From positions 2,294,001 to 2,358,000 of the forward strand of contig NZ_CP054836.1 of assembly GCF_013358405.1 (NCBI RefSeq): a stretch of DNA of 64,000 nt, in the 5' to 3' direction. Position 1 is the first letter of the stretch, and the number at the start of each line of letters is the position of its first letter. Shown here piece by piece: positions 24,119-33,737 of the stretch. The notes below the pieces were generated by a model. The model was not told the origin of the DNA, did not search any database, and worked only from the letters and a program-made list of their open reading frames with translations. The position numbers and the translations under genes were made by a program. Origin of the DNA: Oricola thermophila (GTDB lineage: Bacteria > Pseudomonadota > Alphaproteobacteria > Rhizobiales > Rhizobiaceae).

Positions 24119-25353
24119 CCGCCATTACATTTCCCTACGTTACAAAGGCTCTTAAAGTCGAGCAGCGGCTCAGCACGTTTTACGTTGCTGTTCTTCCAGC
24201 TGAGTTACTGTTGCAAGTTGCGGCAAGCGACACCATGCGCGCGATCATGAAGCCTGATGGCGATGGCTATGAGCTTAAGGGCACGCAACGTCTCATGCAG
24301 GATAAGCGGCTGACTGAGATTAGCGCCTACATCAACCGTGTTGATTCATCCTTTCCAAACTCGATCATCATTGCGGCGAATTACGACTTGGAGTCCGGTT
24401 TCGACCAAGGGGAATTGGAATATATTAGAGAAGAAGACACCGGCACTCCGGTTGCTGACTCCCGCGTCTGGTCTATCGAAGAATCCGATAATGGCTGCCA
24501 TACTCTGACCATCCCAACTTCGGACAAGCTTGCTGCTGTGATTGATGGGCAGCACCGGCTGTTTTCATTCGCACGCGCCGAACCGGAAGCCATGCAGAGT
24601 ATGGATTTGCTCTGCTCAATCTTCATCGACCTGCCTAAAGCTCTTCAAGCGCAGATATTTGCGACCATCAACTCCAATCAGAAAAAGGTCGATCGAAGTC
24701 TAACTTACGAACTGTTTGGCTACAACGTGTCGGATGAAGAAGAGAAATATTGGACGCCAGACAAGCTTGCGGTGTTCTTAGCGCGCAAATTGGCCACTGA
24801 CCATGAGTCCCCACTACGAGGCCGGATCATGGTCGCCCCGAAACGCGACAAGGCGCTTGATAAACTGGCTGCGGAAGCGGACTGGAAGGTTTCCACGGCT
24901 GTTGTCGTAGACGGCGTACTTCGCCTTTTTTCAAGCAATCCCAAGCGCGATGCCAATGCGATGCGGAAGGGCAAGGCCAATCCGCGAAAGGTCCTCCGTG
25001 ATGGACCGAAAGATCGATCGCCTCTTCGGGATGTTTATATTGAGGAAAATGACGCACTGATTTACAAGATGGTTCTCAACTACTTAAGGGCGTGTGAATC
25101 AGTTTTCTGGAAGGAAGCAAAGGCAGATTCGTTCATATTAAGGACGATCGGCGTTCAAGCTGTTTTTGACATATTGCGACAACTGGCCGGGCAGTCCTTA
25201 GCAGATCGGAACATCAGCGAGGATTATTTTAGCAGCAAACTGAAGGGCGCAAACGAGATTGATTTCTCCGAAGATCGCTTCAAGAATCCTTCTGGATCGG
25301 GCCGAACATACATTCGCAAAGTTATTGAAGAGGCCATTGGTCTGAACGCTTAG
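24115..25353 (+). CDS. dndB: DGQHR-domain protein, DndB-like regulator
   Basis: The 412-aa protein has the DGQHR signature in AAVIDGQHRLFSFA (about residues 140-153) and FATINSNQKKVDRSLTYELF downstream, as in DndB. DndB represses dnd operons in characterised systems, where it is encoded next to dndC. Here it is at the 3' end of the operon, so it would repress from within. The stop TAG spans the left target-site duplication of the IS element. Removing the IS restores GCT-TAG, so the protein is intact. Confidence 0.88.
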   Translation: MTAITFPYVTKALKVEQRLSTFYVAVLPAELLLQVAASDTMRAIMKPDGDGYELKGTQRLMQDKRLTEISAYINRVDSSFPNSIIIAANYDLESGFDQGELEYIREEDTGTPVADSRVWSIEESDNGCHTLTIPTSDKLAAVIDGQHRLFSFARAEPEAMQSMDLLCSIFIDLPKALQAQIFATINSNQKKVDRSLTYELFGYNVSDEEEKYWTPDKLAVFLARKLATDHESPLRGRIMVAPKRDKALDKLAAEADWKVSTAVVVDGVLRLFSSNPKRDANAMRKGKANPRKVLRDGPKDRSPLRDVYIEENDALIYKMVLNYLRACESVFWKEAKADSFILRTIGVQAVFDILRQLAGQSLADRNISEDYFSSKLKGANEIDFSEDRFKNPSGSGRTYIRKVIEEAIGLNA

Positions 25354-26200
25354 GGTCGAAACCCAATCAGCCTATCGGGTGATCTGCGCAAATCAGATTC
25401 AGAACCTGCAGAGGCTTTTCTGGAGGTGACAATGAGCAGGCTTTTTTGGCTGAGCGATGCGCAATGGGGCGGCGATTGAACCGCATTTACCGAAGAACCA
25501 GCCCGGCGCGCGGCGTGTCGATGATCGGCGCGTTATTTCGGGGATTATCCACGTTCTCAAGGTCGAATGCCGCTGGTGCGACTGCCCGCCGGAATACGCT
25601 CCCGCGACAACGATTTACAACCGGTTCAACCGCTGGTCACGCCGCCGTTTCTGGACAGGTCTGGTCGAGGCCTTGGCTGGTGCCGGCGCGATAACAAGAA
25701 GCACTTCCATCGATTCCACCTATATCAAGGAACATCGCTCGGCCCATGGCGGTAAAGGGGGGCGAAAGCGCAGGATATCGGCCAATCGCGCGGCGGCCAA
25801 ACCAGCAAGCTCTATGCCCTGACTGACTCCTTGGGCGGCCCTTCGCCTTTGCCCTCACGCCCGGTAACGTCTCCAACATGAAAGCTGCTCCGGCGCTACT
25901 GTCACAACTGAATGGTGCTCGCTATCTCCTCGCCGACAAAGGCTATGATGCCAATGCCCTGCGAAGCGCCTTGCGCGGACAGGGAACCATTCCGGTCATT
26001 CCCGGTCGCGTCAACCGAAAGCGCACGATTGCCTATGACAAACGCCGGTACCGCGACCGTCACCTGATCGAGAATGCATTCTGCCGCATCAAGGACTTCC
26101 GCTACGTTGCAACGCGCTACGACAAGTTCGCGCGCAACTTCATGTCTGCTGTCGCCCTTGTCACGCTCATAGCCTTCTGGGATTAAACGAGTCTCGACCC
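25353..26200 (+). mobile_element. IS5-family (IS427-like group) insertion sequence, inactivated
   Basis: The element is 848 bp. Its ends are GGGTCGAAAC at 25353 and, as reverse complement at the right end, GGGTCGAGAC. TA flanks both sides (25351-25352 and 26201-26202), matching the TA target preference of this group. It holds a broken transposase gene and sits at the dndB stop codon. Confidence 0.85.
25432..26186 (+). pseudogene. IS5-family DDE transposase, multiply frameshifted
   Basis: The start MSRLFWLSDAQW is separated from AIEPHLPKNQPGARRVDDRR by an extra G near 25468. Two further frameshifts fall around 25760 and 25835. The remainder reads LLADKGYDANALRSALRGQG and RLIENAFCRIKDFR-like segments (actual HLIENAFCRIKDFRYVATRY), covering the DDE catalytic region. 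It cannot produce a functional enzyme without repair. Confidence 0.85.
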
Positions 26201-26351
26201 TAGAAGATGCACCGAATATCGATCATGGGTTTCAACTTCTTGGCTTCCGATGTCTCGGAAACCAGAACAACTTTCGCTGTTTGACGGCCTCCGATGACCG
26301 AGAAATGCTCAGATATTCGTGAAACCGAAATATTGGGATCACTCTGATGAC

Positions 26352-26362
26352 GAAAACTTTTC
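26352..26362. repeat. Copy of recurrent 11-mer (GAAAACTTTTC) between the IS and the recombinase
   Basis: The flank GACGAAAACTTTTCGCCCGC followed by TTGACGCC matches the copy at 45901 (GGCGAAAAGTTTTCGCGCCG then CTTGACGCC) over about 35 bp. The 243-bp gap around it holds no gene. Confidence 0.8.
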
Positions 26363-26443
26363 GCCCGCTTGACGCCATTTCCGGATCTTTGTACGAGCGT
26401 ACGTATCGCAGCGCGCGAAATGTCAGAGATTTCATTCTTGATA

Positions 26444-27994
26444 TCAATTACTTACGGAGATTAGAGGTTCCGCTCCCTCCTCCGCTATTCCCCTCCGCTT
26501 CCCATTCGCCCTCTTCTTCCTCGCCATCTTCTCGAAATCCAGTCCACGGAACACCGAGTAGTCGATCTCGGGGTTGAGCGGCAGGCGCACCATCTCCCGC
26601 GCCCGGGTTTCGCTGATCGCCTTGAAACCGTAATTGTCGTGCTCATCAGTGCCGACCGTGTGGCCCGCCTGCATCCGCCGATCGCGCGGATCGATCTTCG
26701 CGTCGCGCATGTCCTCGATGTTTCCTGCACGCAGCGAATGGAAGACCTCGCGCCGCCCCTTCTCGATGCCGGCCCTGAGAAAAAGTCGCTGCATATAGGA
26801 CGACGCGCTCTTGCTCGGGTCCTTCAGTTTCATGAGCTCGGCAAACAGGAACCTGTCGCCCTGCGCTCTCGCCCATTCGATGAAGCCGATCTCTTCGAGG
26901 AAGCCATGCAGGACGAAGAATCTGGTGCTGGCATCCGTCTTGAACGGCACGCGTTTCCAGACACCATTCTGCTTGACGATGCCGTCGGTCTCCGCGACCC
27001 AGACGCCCGGATATTTCTCGCGGATGTCGTTGCCCGTCAGGTGGACCAGAAGACCGAGCCTGCGGCCCGTCAGGTGGCCCAGCAAGGGCAGCATGGCCTC
27101 GTCGAGCAGCCCGCTCTCCACGCCCGTCCTGAAAATCGACGAGATCGCCGCGGCACTGAGCGGCTGGGACGATTTCGGGCGCGCGGCCGTGCGCGGATAG
27201 TGAAGCCGGACCTTGTCGAACAGATTCCTGAAATCATGCTCCTGCGCGCCGTGGGAGACGACAGTCCGGACGATCCACACATAGCCGTTCTTCAGCGAAC
27301 TCAGCGAAATCGGTTTCAGGTGAAGATCCCGGTTGTCCTCGATGATCTCGCGCGCGCTCTTGCCTTCCGGGCGCTTGTTGTTGTCGCCCGGCCAGAACTG
27401 CAGCAGCCGCACATAGGCCTGCAAGTCCCCGGCCTTGTATGTATCGATCGGATGATCGCCGATCAGCTCGGTAAACAGCGCCGCCCTGCGCCGCGCCGTA
27501 CGGATGTCCTTGCTGTTTTCGCCCGCCTGGACGGCCCAGGACGCGAAATAGGCTTCCGCGACCTCGCTGAAACGCGGAAGGCTAGATGCAGGCCTCGGCA
27601 CGAAACGACGGTCTTCGTCGAGCGGGTCCGTTTCCGACTTCGCGGGCGCATTGTCAGTGGCTGGCACAACCGTCGAGGCGTGATCGGAAACACTCGTGGT
27701 TTCCATGTCACCACCGCCCAGCGAGTACAGCTTTCCGGCATCCGGAACCGATGGCGCACTGACGGGCTCCGGCTGCCGTTCAAACTGCCTCGGAAAACTT
27801 TTCCGCGGCCCGGCGGCATCGGTTTCCTGTTTCCGTGACACTGTCGTCATCAGCCTGTCGGCATGGCGTTGCGCGATCAGGTCGGCATTCTCCCTGACGA
27901 TCGGGTTGCCGTCCCCGCCCCTGGCGATCTCGCGCCCGCCTCCGAGATCCTTCGGTATCCTGATCTGGAAAATGTAAACGGAACCTGAGCGCAC
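26444..27994 (-). CDS. Tyrosine recombinase / site-specific integrase (DUF6538-type N-terminus)
   Basis: The protein of about 516 aa begins VRSGSVYIFQIRIPKDL, like the DUF6538 N-terminal module of alphaproteobacterial integrases. The catalytic domain shows the expected set: Arg in GHLTGRRLGLL, the HxxR box HSLR in EVFHSLRAGN, then GHTV and Tyr in DEHDNYGF. I chose the GTG at 27994 because the open frame up to 28198 adds unconserved Pro/Arg-rich sequence. It carries an 11-mer copy (27793-27803) inside the gene. It probably mobilised this accessory region; its attachment site is not identified. Confidence 0.85.
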   Translation of the reverse strand: MRSGSVYIFQIRIPKDLGGGREIARGGDGNPIVRENADLIAQRHADRLMTTVSRKQETDAAGPRKSFPRQFERQPEPVSAPSVPDAGKLYSLGGGDMETTSVSDHASTVVPATDNAPAKSETDPLDEDRRFVPRPASSLPRFSEVAEAYFASWAVQAGENSKDIRTARRRAALFTELIGDHPIDTYKAGDLQAYVRLLQFWPGDNNKRPEGKSAREIIEDNRDLHLKPISLSSLKNGYVWIVRTVVSHGAQEHDFRNLFDKVRLHYPRTAARPKSSQPLSAAAISSIFRTGVESGLLDEAMLPLLGHLTGRRLGLLVHLTGNDIREKYPGVWVAETDGIVKQNGVWKRVPFKTDASTRFFVLHGFLEEIGFIEWARAQGDRFLFAELMKLKDPSKSASSYMQRLFLRAGIEKGRREVFHSLRAGNIEDMRDAKIDPRDRRMQAGHTVGTDEHDNYGFKAISETRAREMVRLPLNPEIDYSVFRGLDFEKMARKKRANGKRRGIAEEGAEPLISVSN

Positions 27995-28486
27995 GAGACT
28001 AGGCCCTTGCCCGCGCGGCCGCGCGAAACACCGCCACGAGCCTCTCCGCACGATACGCGGGGACGATACACCGCCATCTCCTGCCGCAGGAAAATGCCCC
28101 CGAAACGGGTGGGCGGGCCTGAAACCAGCGGAAACGCGGGAATCCGTGATGGCGGGAAGTGCAAAAGCAAATGGCGGTGGGTATGGGACCGGAGTCAAAT
28201 GATTTTCATGTCAGGTGAGCTGTTTGGTCCCAGCTCTAATGGTGCTGTCTTTCCTTCAGAACGGAAGGATGCGCCATAGAACATGGTTCAGCATGGTGAC
28301 CGCCCTATCGCTCTACCCCCGCGTGATTGAATTGCAATCGCCCGGCCTCCCCGATGTCGTGGTGCCTTGTGCCAATCTTGTATGGCGGAGCGCGCAGCGT
28401 GGGGCATGTGTTGTACGCCTCAACCAAAATCTCTTGCGTGTATGCACATACGTGCTAATTTGCGGACGTATTGAATCGCTACAGAC
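27995..28486. other. Region between integrase and permease operon
   Basis: No gene is supported in these 490 bp. The right end holds the promoter of the permease operon with an inverted repeat at 28440-28451. Confidence 0.4.
28440..28451. promoter_or_regulatory. Candidate ArsR operator GTATGCACATAC
   Basis: GTATG and CATAC form an inverted repeat with a 2-bp spacer, 35 bp upstream of the permease start. An ArsR-family gene lies in the same operon, so it is a plausible autoregulatory site. Confidence 0.4.
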
Positions 28487-29545
28487 ATGGTCGCAAAAAT
28501 GCAAGATAGCCCCTGGAAGATCGCCCTCAATGAATTCCTGCATGTTGGCGGCGCGCTCGTCGTCATCATAGCAGTCGTGTCGGTGCTGACCGGCATCGTT
28601 CGAGAATACATCCCGCAAGAGAGACTACAGAAGAAACTGGCGAAACACGAAAAGCGCGGCCCCCTAATGGGAGCACTTCTGGGCACGCTAACGCCGTTTT
28701 GCAGCGCATCGATGGTGCCAGTGGTGATGGGCATGGCTGAGGTGGGAGCTTCGATGGGCACGATCTTCGGCTTCCTGATCTCGGCGCCGCTGTGCAACTT
28801 CGTGGTGGTCGGGCTGATCTTGGCGACCTTCGGCATCAACGTGACGCTCGTCTACATCGCCGTAACGCTGGGCGGGGCTGTTCTTTCGGGCTACCTGATC
28901 GGGCTCACCCCCCTGAAACACGCGGTCCGGCGCGACCTGACCTCGCCGGCGGCAAGTTGCAGCACCGCGCCCGCCACCGCTTGCAGCGCCCCCCCTGCCC
29001 CCACTTGCGCCGGAACGCCGGCCATGGCGTCGATGAACCTAGACCGCACGCTAACGGCACGCTGCGACGATACGGCCGTACCCATCGTCTGCTCTTCCGG
29101 CTCGGCGGTCACCACCCATACGGGGTTGCCGCATGCGGAACGCATCCGCGCTTCCATGCCCTTCGCTATGGCCCTGTTCAAACGGATCATCCCCTATGTA
29201 CTGATCGGGGCAGTGATCAGCGCATTGTCGGCCGCCTTCCTGCCCGCGGGAATTGTCGAAAAATACGTTGGTAGCGACAGCTGGTACGCGATCCCGATCG
29301 CGGCGGGTATCGGCGTGCCGCTCTACCTGCGGATCGAGATGGCGCTGCCCCTGCTGCAGGTGCTGATCGCCAAAGGCATGGGCATGGGGGCGGCCATGGC
29401 CCTGCTGATCGGCGGCACGGGAGCCAGCCTGCCCGAGATCGCGATCATCTCGTCGATCCTCAAGCCCAGGGCCGTGGTGGCCTTCGTGGCCACCGTGCTG
29501 ACGCTCGCCATGGTTGGAGGAGGCATCTTCGTAGTTATCGCCTAA
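28487..29545 (+). CDS. COG0701 (UPF0718/DUF318) permease, ArsP/YraQ-like
   Basis: The 352-aa membrane protein has two halves of about four helices. The first half carries the family motif TPFCSASMVPVVMGMAEVGAS, the second GVPLYLRIEMALPLLQVLIA. A cytosolic loop between them (about residues 148-210) is cysteine-rich, with seven or so Cys spaced by Ala/Pro/Thr, unusual in length and content. Relatives include ArsP, which exports trivalent organoarsenicals. With an ArsR-type gene downstream, efflux of a thiol-reactive metal or metalloid is likely. The ATG at 28487 has no clear ribosome-binding site, and the ATG at 28499 is an alternative. Confidence 0.85.
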   Translation: MVAKMQDSPWKIALNEFLHVGGALVVIIAVVSVLTGIVREYIPQERLQKKLAKHEKRGPLMGALLGTLTPFCSASMVPVVMGMAEVGASMGTIFGFLISAPLCNFVVVGLILATFGINVTLVYIAVTLGGAVLSGYLIGLTPLKHAVRRDLTSPAASCSTAPATACSAPPAPTCAGTPAMASMNLDRTLTARCDDTAVPIVCSSGSAVTTHTGLPHAERIRASMPFAMALFKRIIPYVLIGAVISALSAAFLPAGIVEKYVGSDSWYAIPIAAGIGVPLYLRIEMALPLLQVLIAKGMGMGAAMALLIGGTGASLPEIAIISSILKPRAVVAFVATVLTLAMVGGGIFVVIA

Positions 29546-29581
29546 CGTTACTACCGCAATCGGTAAAGGAACCTGCACGGC

Positions 29582-29854
29582 ATGAAGTTCAGCGTCCTCT
29601 TGAACCTGTGCCCCTATTCCCATCTCTGGCGGGCCGTGAGGCGCATGGTGACAGAGCACAAGCTGCCCGAGTCCGCGCGTCCGGGGGCCTGTGTCATGCT
29701 GCTGGGCGTGTTTTGCCCGTTCTTCTGGATCGCCTTGTTCACCGGGGCGAGCAGAAGCGAAACGATCTTTCACGCAACCCATTCCGGCGTGGTGATCCTG
29801 ATCGGCGTCATCATGTTTCTGATCGCCCTAGCGAAGAGAAGTGGCGGGACCTGA
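29582..29854 (+). CDS. Small membrane protein of the permease operon (90 aa)
   Basis: The product has two hydrophobic segments (CVMLLGVFCPFFWIALFTGA; VVILIGVIMFLIALAK) and a Cys near the start. It follows the permease by 36 bp and precedes the ArsR gene. I know no function; it could be an accessory subunit of the permease. Confidence 0.6.
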   Translation: MKFSVLLNLCPYSHLWRAVRRMVTEHKLPESARPGACVMLLGVFCPFFWIALFTGASRSETIFHATHSGVVILIGVIMFLIALAKRSGGT

Positions 29855-29925
29855 AGCCGCCGCCGCGTTGCCGTTCGCCGGGCGTTCGGGTATTTCCCGG
29901 TGGAAAACAGCCAGAGGGATACGTG

Positions 29926-30327
29926 ATGGACGATCGCTATGTCGAAGTACTGAAGGCCATAGCCGAGCCCCATCGCCTGCGGCTGTTCTGGCTACTGTTG
30001 CGGATCAACGAACGCATCTGCGTTGCCGAGGCGATGGATGTGCTCGGTGAGACCCATTACAATGTGTCTCGCAACCTCAAAATCCTGCTTAGAGCGGATC
30101 TTGTGCGGGCCGAAAAGGATGGCAAATGGGTCTTTTATACGCTCAGCAAAAAAGACGACGCCTTCCACCGCAGCCTTGCCGACGTCGTGCGCGCTATCCC
30201 CGCGCATGAGTTCGAGGACGAAATCAAGAGATGCCGCCTACGCCTGAGCCTACGCCAGGACGGGCATTGCGTCATAGGGCCGGGAAGCCCCGAATGGGAA
30301 GAAATCTGCCGAGCAGCAAAGGAGTAA
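29926..30327 (+). CDS. ArsR-family winged-helix regulator
   Basis: The 133-aa protein has the ArsR layout: LKAIAEPHRLRLFWLLLRI, ICVAEAMDVLGETHYNVSRN as recognition region, then KDGKWVFYTLS as wing. Only one Cys (ICV) is present where metal-sensing members have a CxC pair, but two Cys occur in the C-terminal extension (RCRLRLSLRQDGHC). Metal sensing by these is possible. It probably represses the operon from the site near 28440. Confidence 0.85.
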   Translation: MDDRYVEVLKAIAEPHRLRLFWLLLRINERICVAEAMDVLGETHYNVSRNLKILLRADLVRAEKDGKWVFYTLSKKDDAFHRSLADVVRAIPAHEFEDEIKRCRLRLSLRQDGHCVIGPGSPEWEEICRAAKE

Positions 30328-30440
30328 ACGGATGTGGGGACAAGACTTCCCCATGGATTATATTACTCTATCCAGTTGGCACATATTTGCTCCGGCATTG
30401 ATACGACATCGAAGTGCTGAGATAAGACATGGAAAGCCTA

Positions 30441-31487
30441 GAGCAGCACCCCAGCTTAGTGACTCGGCGGGGATTCTCAAATCAGCGAATTGATGATTCA
30501 TGATGTCTGCCGGGAGCAAGGAGGCCGGCGGACATGTCAAAGACGCTGTCGCTCGATCTTCGCATACGTGTTCTTGCCGCCGTTGCCGGCGGCCTCAGCC
30601 ATCGTCAGGCGGGTGAACGCTTTGGCGTCAGCGCGGCCAGCGTGAGCCGCTGGCGGGCACGTGAGCGCGAGCAAGGCGATCCTCGTCCCAAGGCGCTCGG
30701 CGGCGATCGACGGTCGAGGTGCATCGACGCCTGCAAGGGATTGCTCCTGTCGCTGCTTGAGGAGACGCCCGACATCACGATCCAGGAGATGATCCGGGCG
30801 CTTGCCGCACGCGGCCACGTTTTCGGTTTCGGCACGATCCAACGCTTCTTCAAGCGTCACCGGATCACGCGTAAAAAGACCGCGCACGCCAACGAGCAGG
30901 ACCGCCCGGACATCCTGAAGCGGCGACGGGTGTGGTTCGACGAACAGATCGACCTCAACTTGGCAAGATTGGTCTTCATCGATGAAACCTGGACCCAGAC
31001 GAACATGGCGCGCACCCATGGCCGGGCTCCGCGCGGCGAGCGGTTGCGGGTGGGCGTGCCTCAGGGCCACTGAAAGACAACGACCTTCGTCGGTGCGCTG
31101 ACACTGCGCGGCATGATCGCGCCCTTCGTGCTGAACGGGCCGATCAACAGGATCGCCTTCGAGGCTTATGTCGAGCAGGTGCTCGTGCCGGAACTGCGGC
31201 CGGGCGACATCGTGATCATGGACAATCTGTCCAGCCTTAAGGGTCCGCGGACTCGCCAGATGATCGAAACCGCGGGAGCCTCGTTGCTGTTTCACCCTAC
31301 AGCCCGGACTTCAATCCGATCGAGAATGCCTTCTCGAAGCTCAAGGCAATGCTCAGGAAGGCAGCTGAGCGCACCATCGACCGCCTGTGGGACAGGATCG
31401 GCAGCCTGATCCCAACCTTCATGGCGCAGGAATGTGCCAACTACTTCGCCGCCGCCGGATACGATGCAGCATGAACGGATTCTGCTC
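30441..31487 (+). mobile_element. IS630-family insertion sequence, inactivated
   Basis: The ends are GAGCAGCACC at 30441 and, as reverse complement of the right end, GAGCAGAATC at 31487. Each is flanked by TA (30439-30440 and 31488-31489), the IS630 target. The element is 1047 bp and contains a broken transposase gene. Confidence 0.8.
30534..31474 (+). pseudogene. IS630-family transposase with nonsense and frameshift mutations
   Basis: The N-terminal helix-turn-helix (RQAGERFGVSAASVSRWR) and the first Asp of the DDE domain (VFIDETWTQTNMA) are present. A TGA at 31071 replaces the Trp codon in the usual QGHWKTTTFVGAL. A lost base near 31302 breaks HPYSPDFNPIENAFSKLK. The two lesions show the IS is dead. 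Confidence 0.85.
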
Positions 31488-31616
31488 TAAATCGTACAAC
31501 ACGAACTCTACGGGTGGCAATCTGCTCAGCCATGTTAAAGGTTCAACATGGCAACGACCGCCGTTGCGGGAATATATCCAACGTACTGATAGGGGAACGG
31601 ATCAGAGCGGGGGGGA

Positions 31617-32294
31617 TCAAATGCCGGCTTCTACCAACGAATACTTCACCAAGCTTCTTATATGGGCATGGACCGCACGACGAGCAGCCTTCGAATCGCC
31701 GGCATCCAGTGCGTCGATTATCTTCATGTGCTCTTCGGAATCTGGATCGACCCGCTCGGCCAATCCGGCGATTTCGAACAGTCGTGTGGTGCCGCGCAAC
31801 CCCTTGATCAACCGGGCCATCACCGCATTGCCGCAATGATCGGCGATCAGATTGTGCACCGTATCGTCGGAATGCCAGTGGGCCTCAGTGTGGTAACGGA
31901 CGGACTTTCTGAGAGACTCTATCTCGCTGCGCGCGGCGGCAATTGCTTCCGCAGGTACGCGCCCGGCCGCCAAGGCTGCCGCCTCGCTTTCGAGAACCTC
32001 GCGGGTCTTCAGGCTTTGAACATATTCGGTCAGGCCAATTTGCCTGACATTGTAGGACCGGCTGCCGTTCTTCACGACGAGCCCCTCGCCCTCCAGGCGC
32101 TGCAATGCCTCACGCAGCGGCGTCCGCGAAATCCCCAGCTCTTCCGCCAATCGCTGCTCGACGATACGTTCCCCGCTGCGCAGCTGACGATTGTGAATCA
32201 GCGCAGATATTGCCCTGTAGGCCCGCTCAGAAAGCGGATCCGCAGTTGCACGCGTTCGCAGCGGGACTTCAGACATTGCTCCCATGTCAGCCAT
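31617..32294 (-). CDS. GntR-family (FCD-type) transcriptional regulator
   Basis: The 225-aa protein has the GntR helix-turn-helix IVEQRLAEELGISRTPLREA and a C-terminal FCD domain with the metal ligands expected in HWHSDDTVHNLIADHCGN and DSEEHMKII. It lies downstream of the TRAP operon on the same strand. It probably regulates that operon and the divergent DapA/dehydrogenase operon through the GTGCAC palindrome at 35422-35438. Its sensed ligand is likely the imino or amino acid substrate. Confidence 0.9.
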   Translation of the reverse strand: MADMGAMSEVPLRTRATADPLSERAYRAISALIHNRQLRSGERIVEQRLAEELGISRTPLREALQRLEGEGLVVKNGSRSYNVRQIGLTEYVQSLKTREVLESEAAALAAGRVPAEAIAAARSEIESLRKSVRYHTEAHWHSDDTVHNLIADHCGNAVMARLIKGLRGTTRLFEIAGLAERVDPDSEEHMKIIDALDAGDSKAARRAVHAHIRSLVKYSLVEAGI

Positions 32295-32447
32295 AACCCG
32301 TTTCCATCCCAGTTTGATCTTTGCACATATTCACTACGAAACATACCGACACGAACAATATTCCATTCCCAAGGTGTTGATTTCACACCTTTTTCACACG
32401 CATCCCCGGAACTTGGGCGCTTGCGCGCCTTCCCGGGCGCTCCCGCT

Positions 32448-33734
32448 TCAATTGCCCCCCATCACCGCGTTCGGCAGAGCCAGAACGATCTCGGGAATGA
32501 AGGTAATGGCAAGCAGCGTTCCCATCATCGGCACCAGCGGGATCCAGACCCGTCTGGCCACCGACTGAATTGGACGCTCGGCCACCGATGACGCGACAAA
32601 CAAGCAGATGCCATAAGGCGGGGTGATCATGCCGACCGCGAGGTTCAGGCAGACAACGACGCCGAAATGGGTTGGGTCAATTCCGAAGGAAAGCGCAATC
32701 GGCATCAGCATCGGCACAAGAATGACAATTGCGGAGATGCTCTCCAGAAACATGCCGACGAACAGAAGGAGCACATTAACAATCAGCAGGAAAACGACAC
32801 GGGAATCCGTAACGTGCGATATCCAGCCACCAAGCAGCCCCGGAACATTCTGGCTGGCGATCAGCCAGGAGAATATCGAGGCCGTGGCTATAACCATCAT
32901 GACGACCGCCGACAGTCCGGCCGTCCTGAGAATGAGGCCGGGCAGTTCCTTCAGCGACAGTTCGCGATATATCAGGACAGATACCGCCAACCCGACGACG
33001 ACAGCAACGGCAGCCGCCTCAGTCGGTGTGAAGACCCCGCCGACAATGCCGCCGACAATGATGATCGGCAGGAGAAGAGCCGGAATGGCGGCAACCAATG
33101 CAGACAGGAATGCCGACAGGGTAAAGCGTTCATTGTCACGATATCGTTCGCCGCCACGGCGCGCAACGATATAGCCACAAAGCAGCAGCCCGATCGAGAT
33201 CACCAGTCCTGGGACGATCCCCGCGAGGAAGAGACGCCCAACCGACAGATTGGAGATGGTCGCGACCACGATCATAAAGACGCTCGGCGGGATGATGGGC
33301 GCGAGCGATCCTGCGGCAGCGATCAGCGAGGTGGCGAGATCGATATCGTAGCCCCGGCGCCGCATTTCCGGGATCATCATCGATGCGATAGCTGCCGTAT
33401 CGGCGGTGCCGGAACCCGAAATGGCCGAGAGCCCTGTACCCGTCACGGTCGAAACGCCATACAGAGAGCCCGGAATCCACCCGATCAGGGCTTGGGCTAG
33501 GCTGACTATCCTGCGGGCGATGCCGCCCGTTTCCATGATCAAGCCAGCCAGAACGAAAAACGGAATCGCCATGATCGGAAACGAATCGAGGCCGGCGAAG
33601 ACACGCTGCGCAACGATCGCCAGCGGCGTATCGGTGGTGAATGCCAGAGCCACGGTCGCCGACACGCCAAGCGCGAAAACAATCGGGGCACCGAACAGGA
33701 TGAGCAGCAGGAACGAGGAAAATGTCACAACCAT
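32448..33734 (-). CDS. TRAP transporter large permease subunit (DctM family)
   Basis: The 428-aa membrane protein shows the DctM signatures GSGTADTAAIASMMIPEM, LAPIIPPSVFMI, GVFTPTEAAAV and GMITPPYGICLFV. It follows dctQ by three bases and completes a DctPQM set on the minus strand. Length and segments are normal. Confidence 0.95.
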   Translation of the reverse strand: MVVTFSSFLLLILFGAPIVFALGVSATVALAFTTDTPLAIVAQRVFAGLDSFPIMAIPFFVLAGLIMETGGIARRIVSLAQALIGWIPGSLYGVSTVTGTGLSAISGSGTADTAAIASMMIPEMRRRGYDIDLATSLIAAAGSLAPIIPPSVFMIVVATISNLSVGRLFLAGIVPGLVISIGLLLCGYIVARRGGERYRDNERFTLSAFLSALVAAIPALLLPIIIVGGIVGGVFTPTEAAAVAVVVGLAVSVLIYRELSLKELPGLILRTAGLSAVVMMVIATASIFSWLIASQNVPGLLGGWISHVTDSRVVFLLIVNVLLLFVGMFLESISAIVILVPMLMPIALSFGIDPTHFGVVVCLNLAVGMITPPYGICLFVASSVAERPIQSVARRVWIPLVPMMGTLLAITFIPEIVLALPNAVMGGN

Positions 33735-33737
33735 CGA

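Noticed and set aside
26201..26443. A small gene between the IS5 relic and the integrase
   Set aside because: Frames are short, lack ribosome-binding sites, and the stretch holds the recurrent 11-mer and its conserved flank instead.
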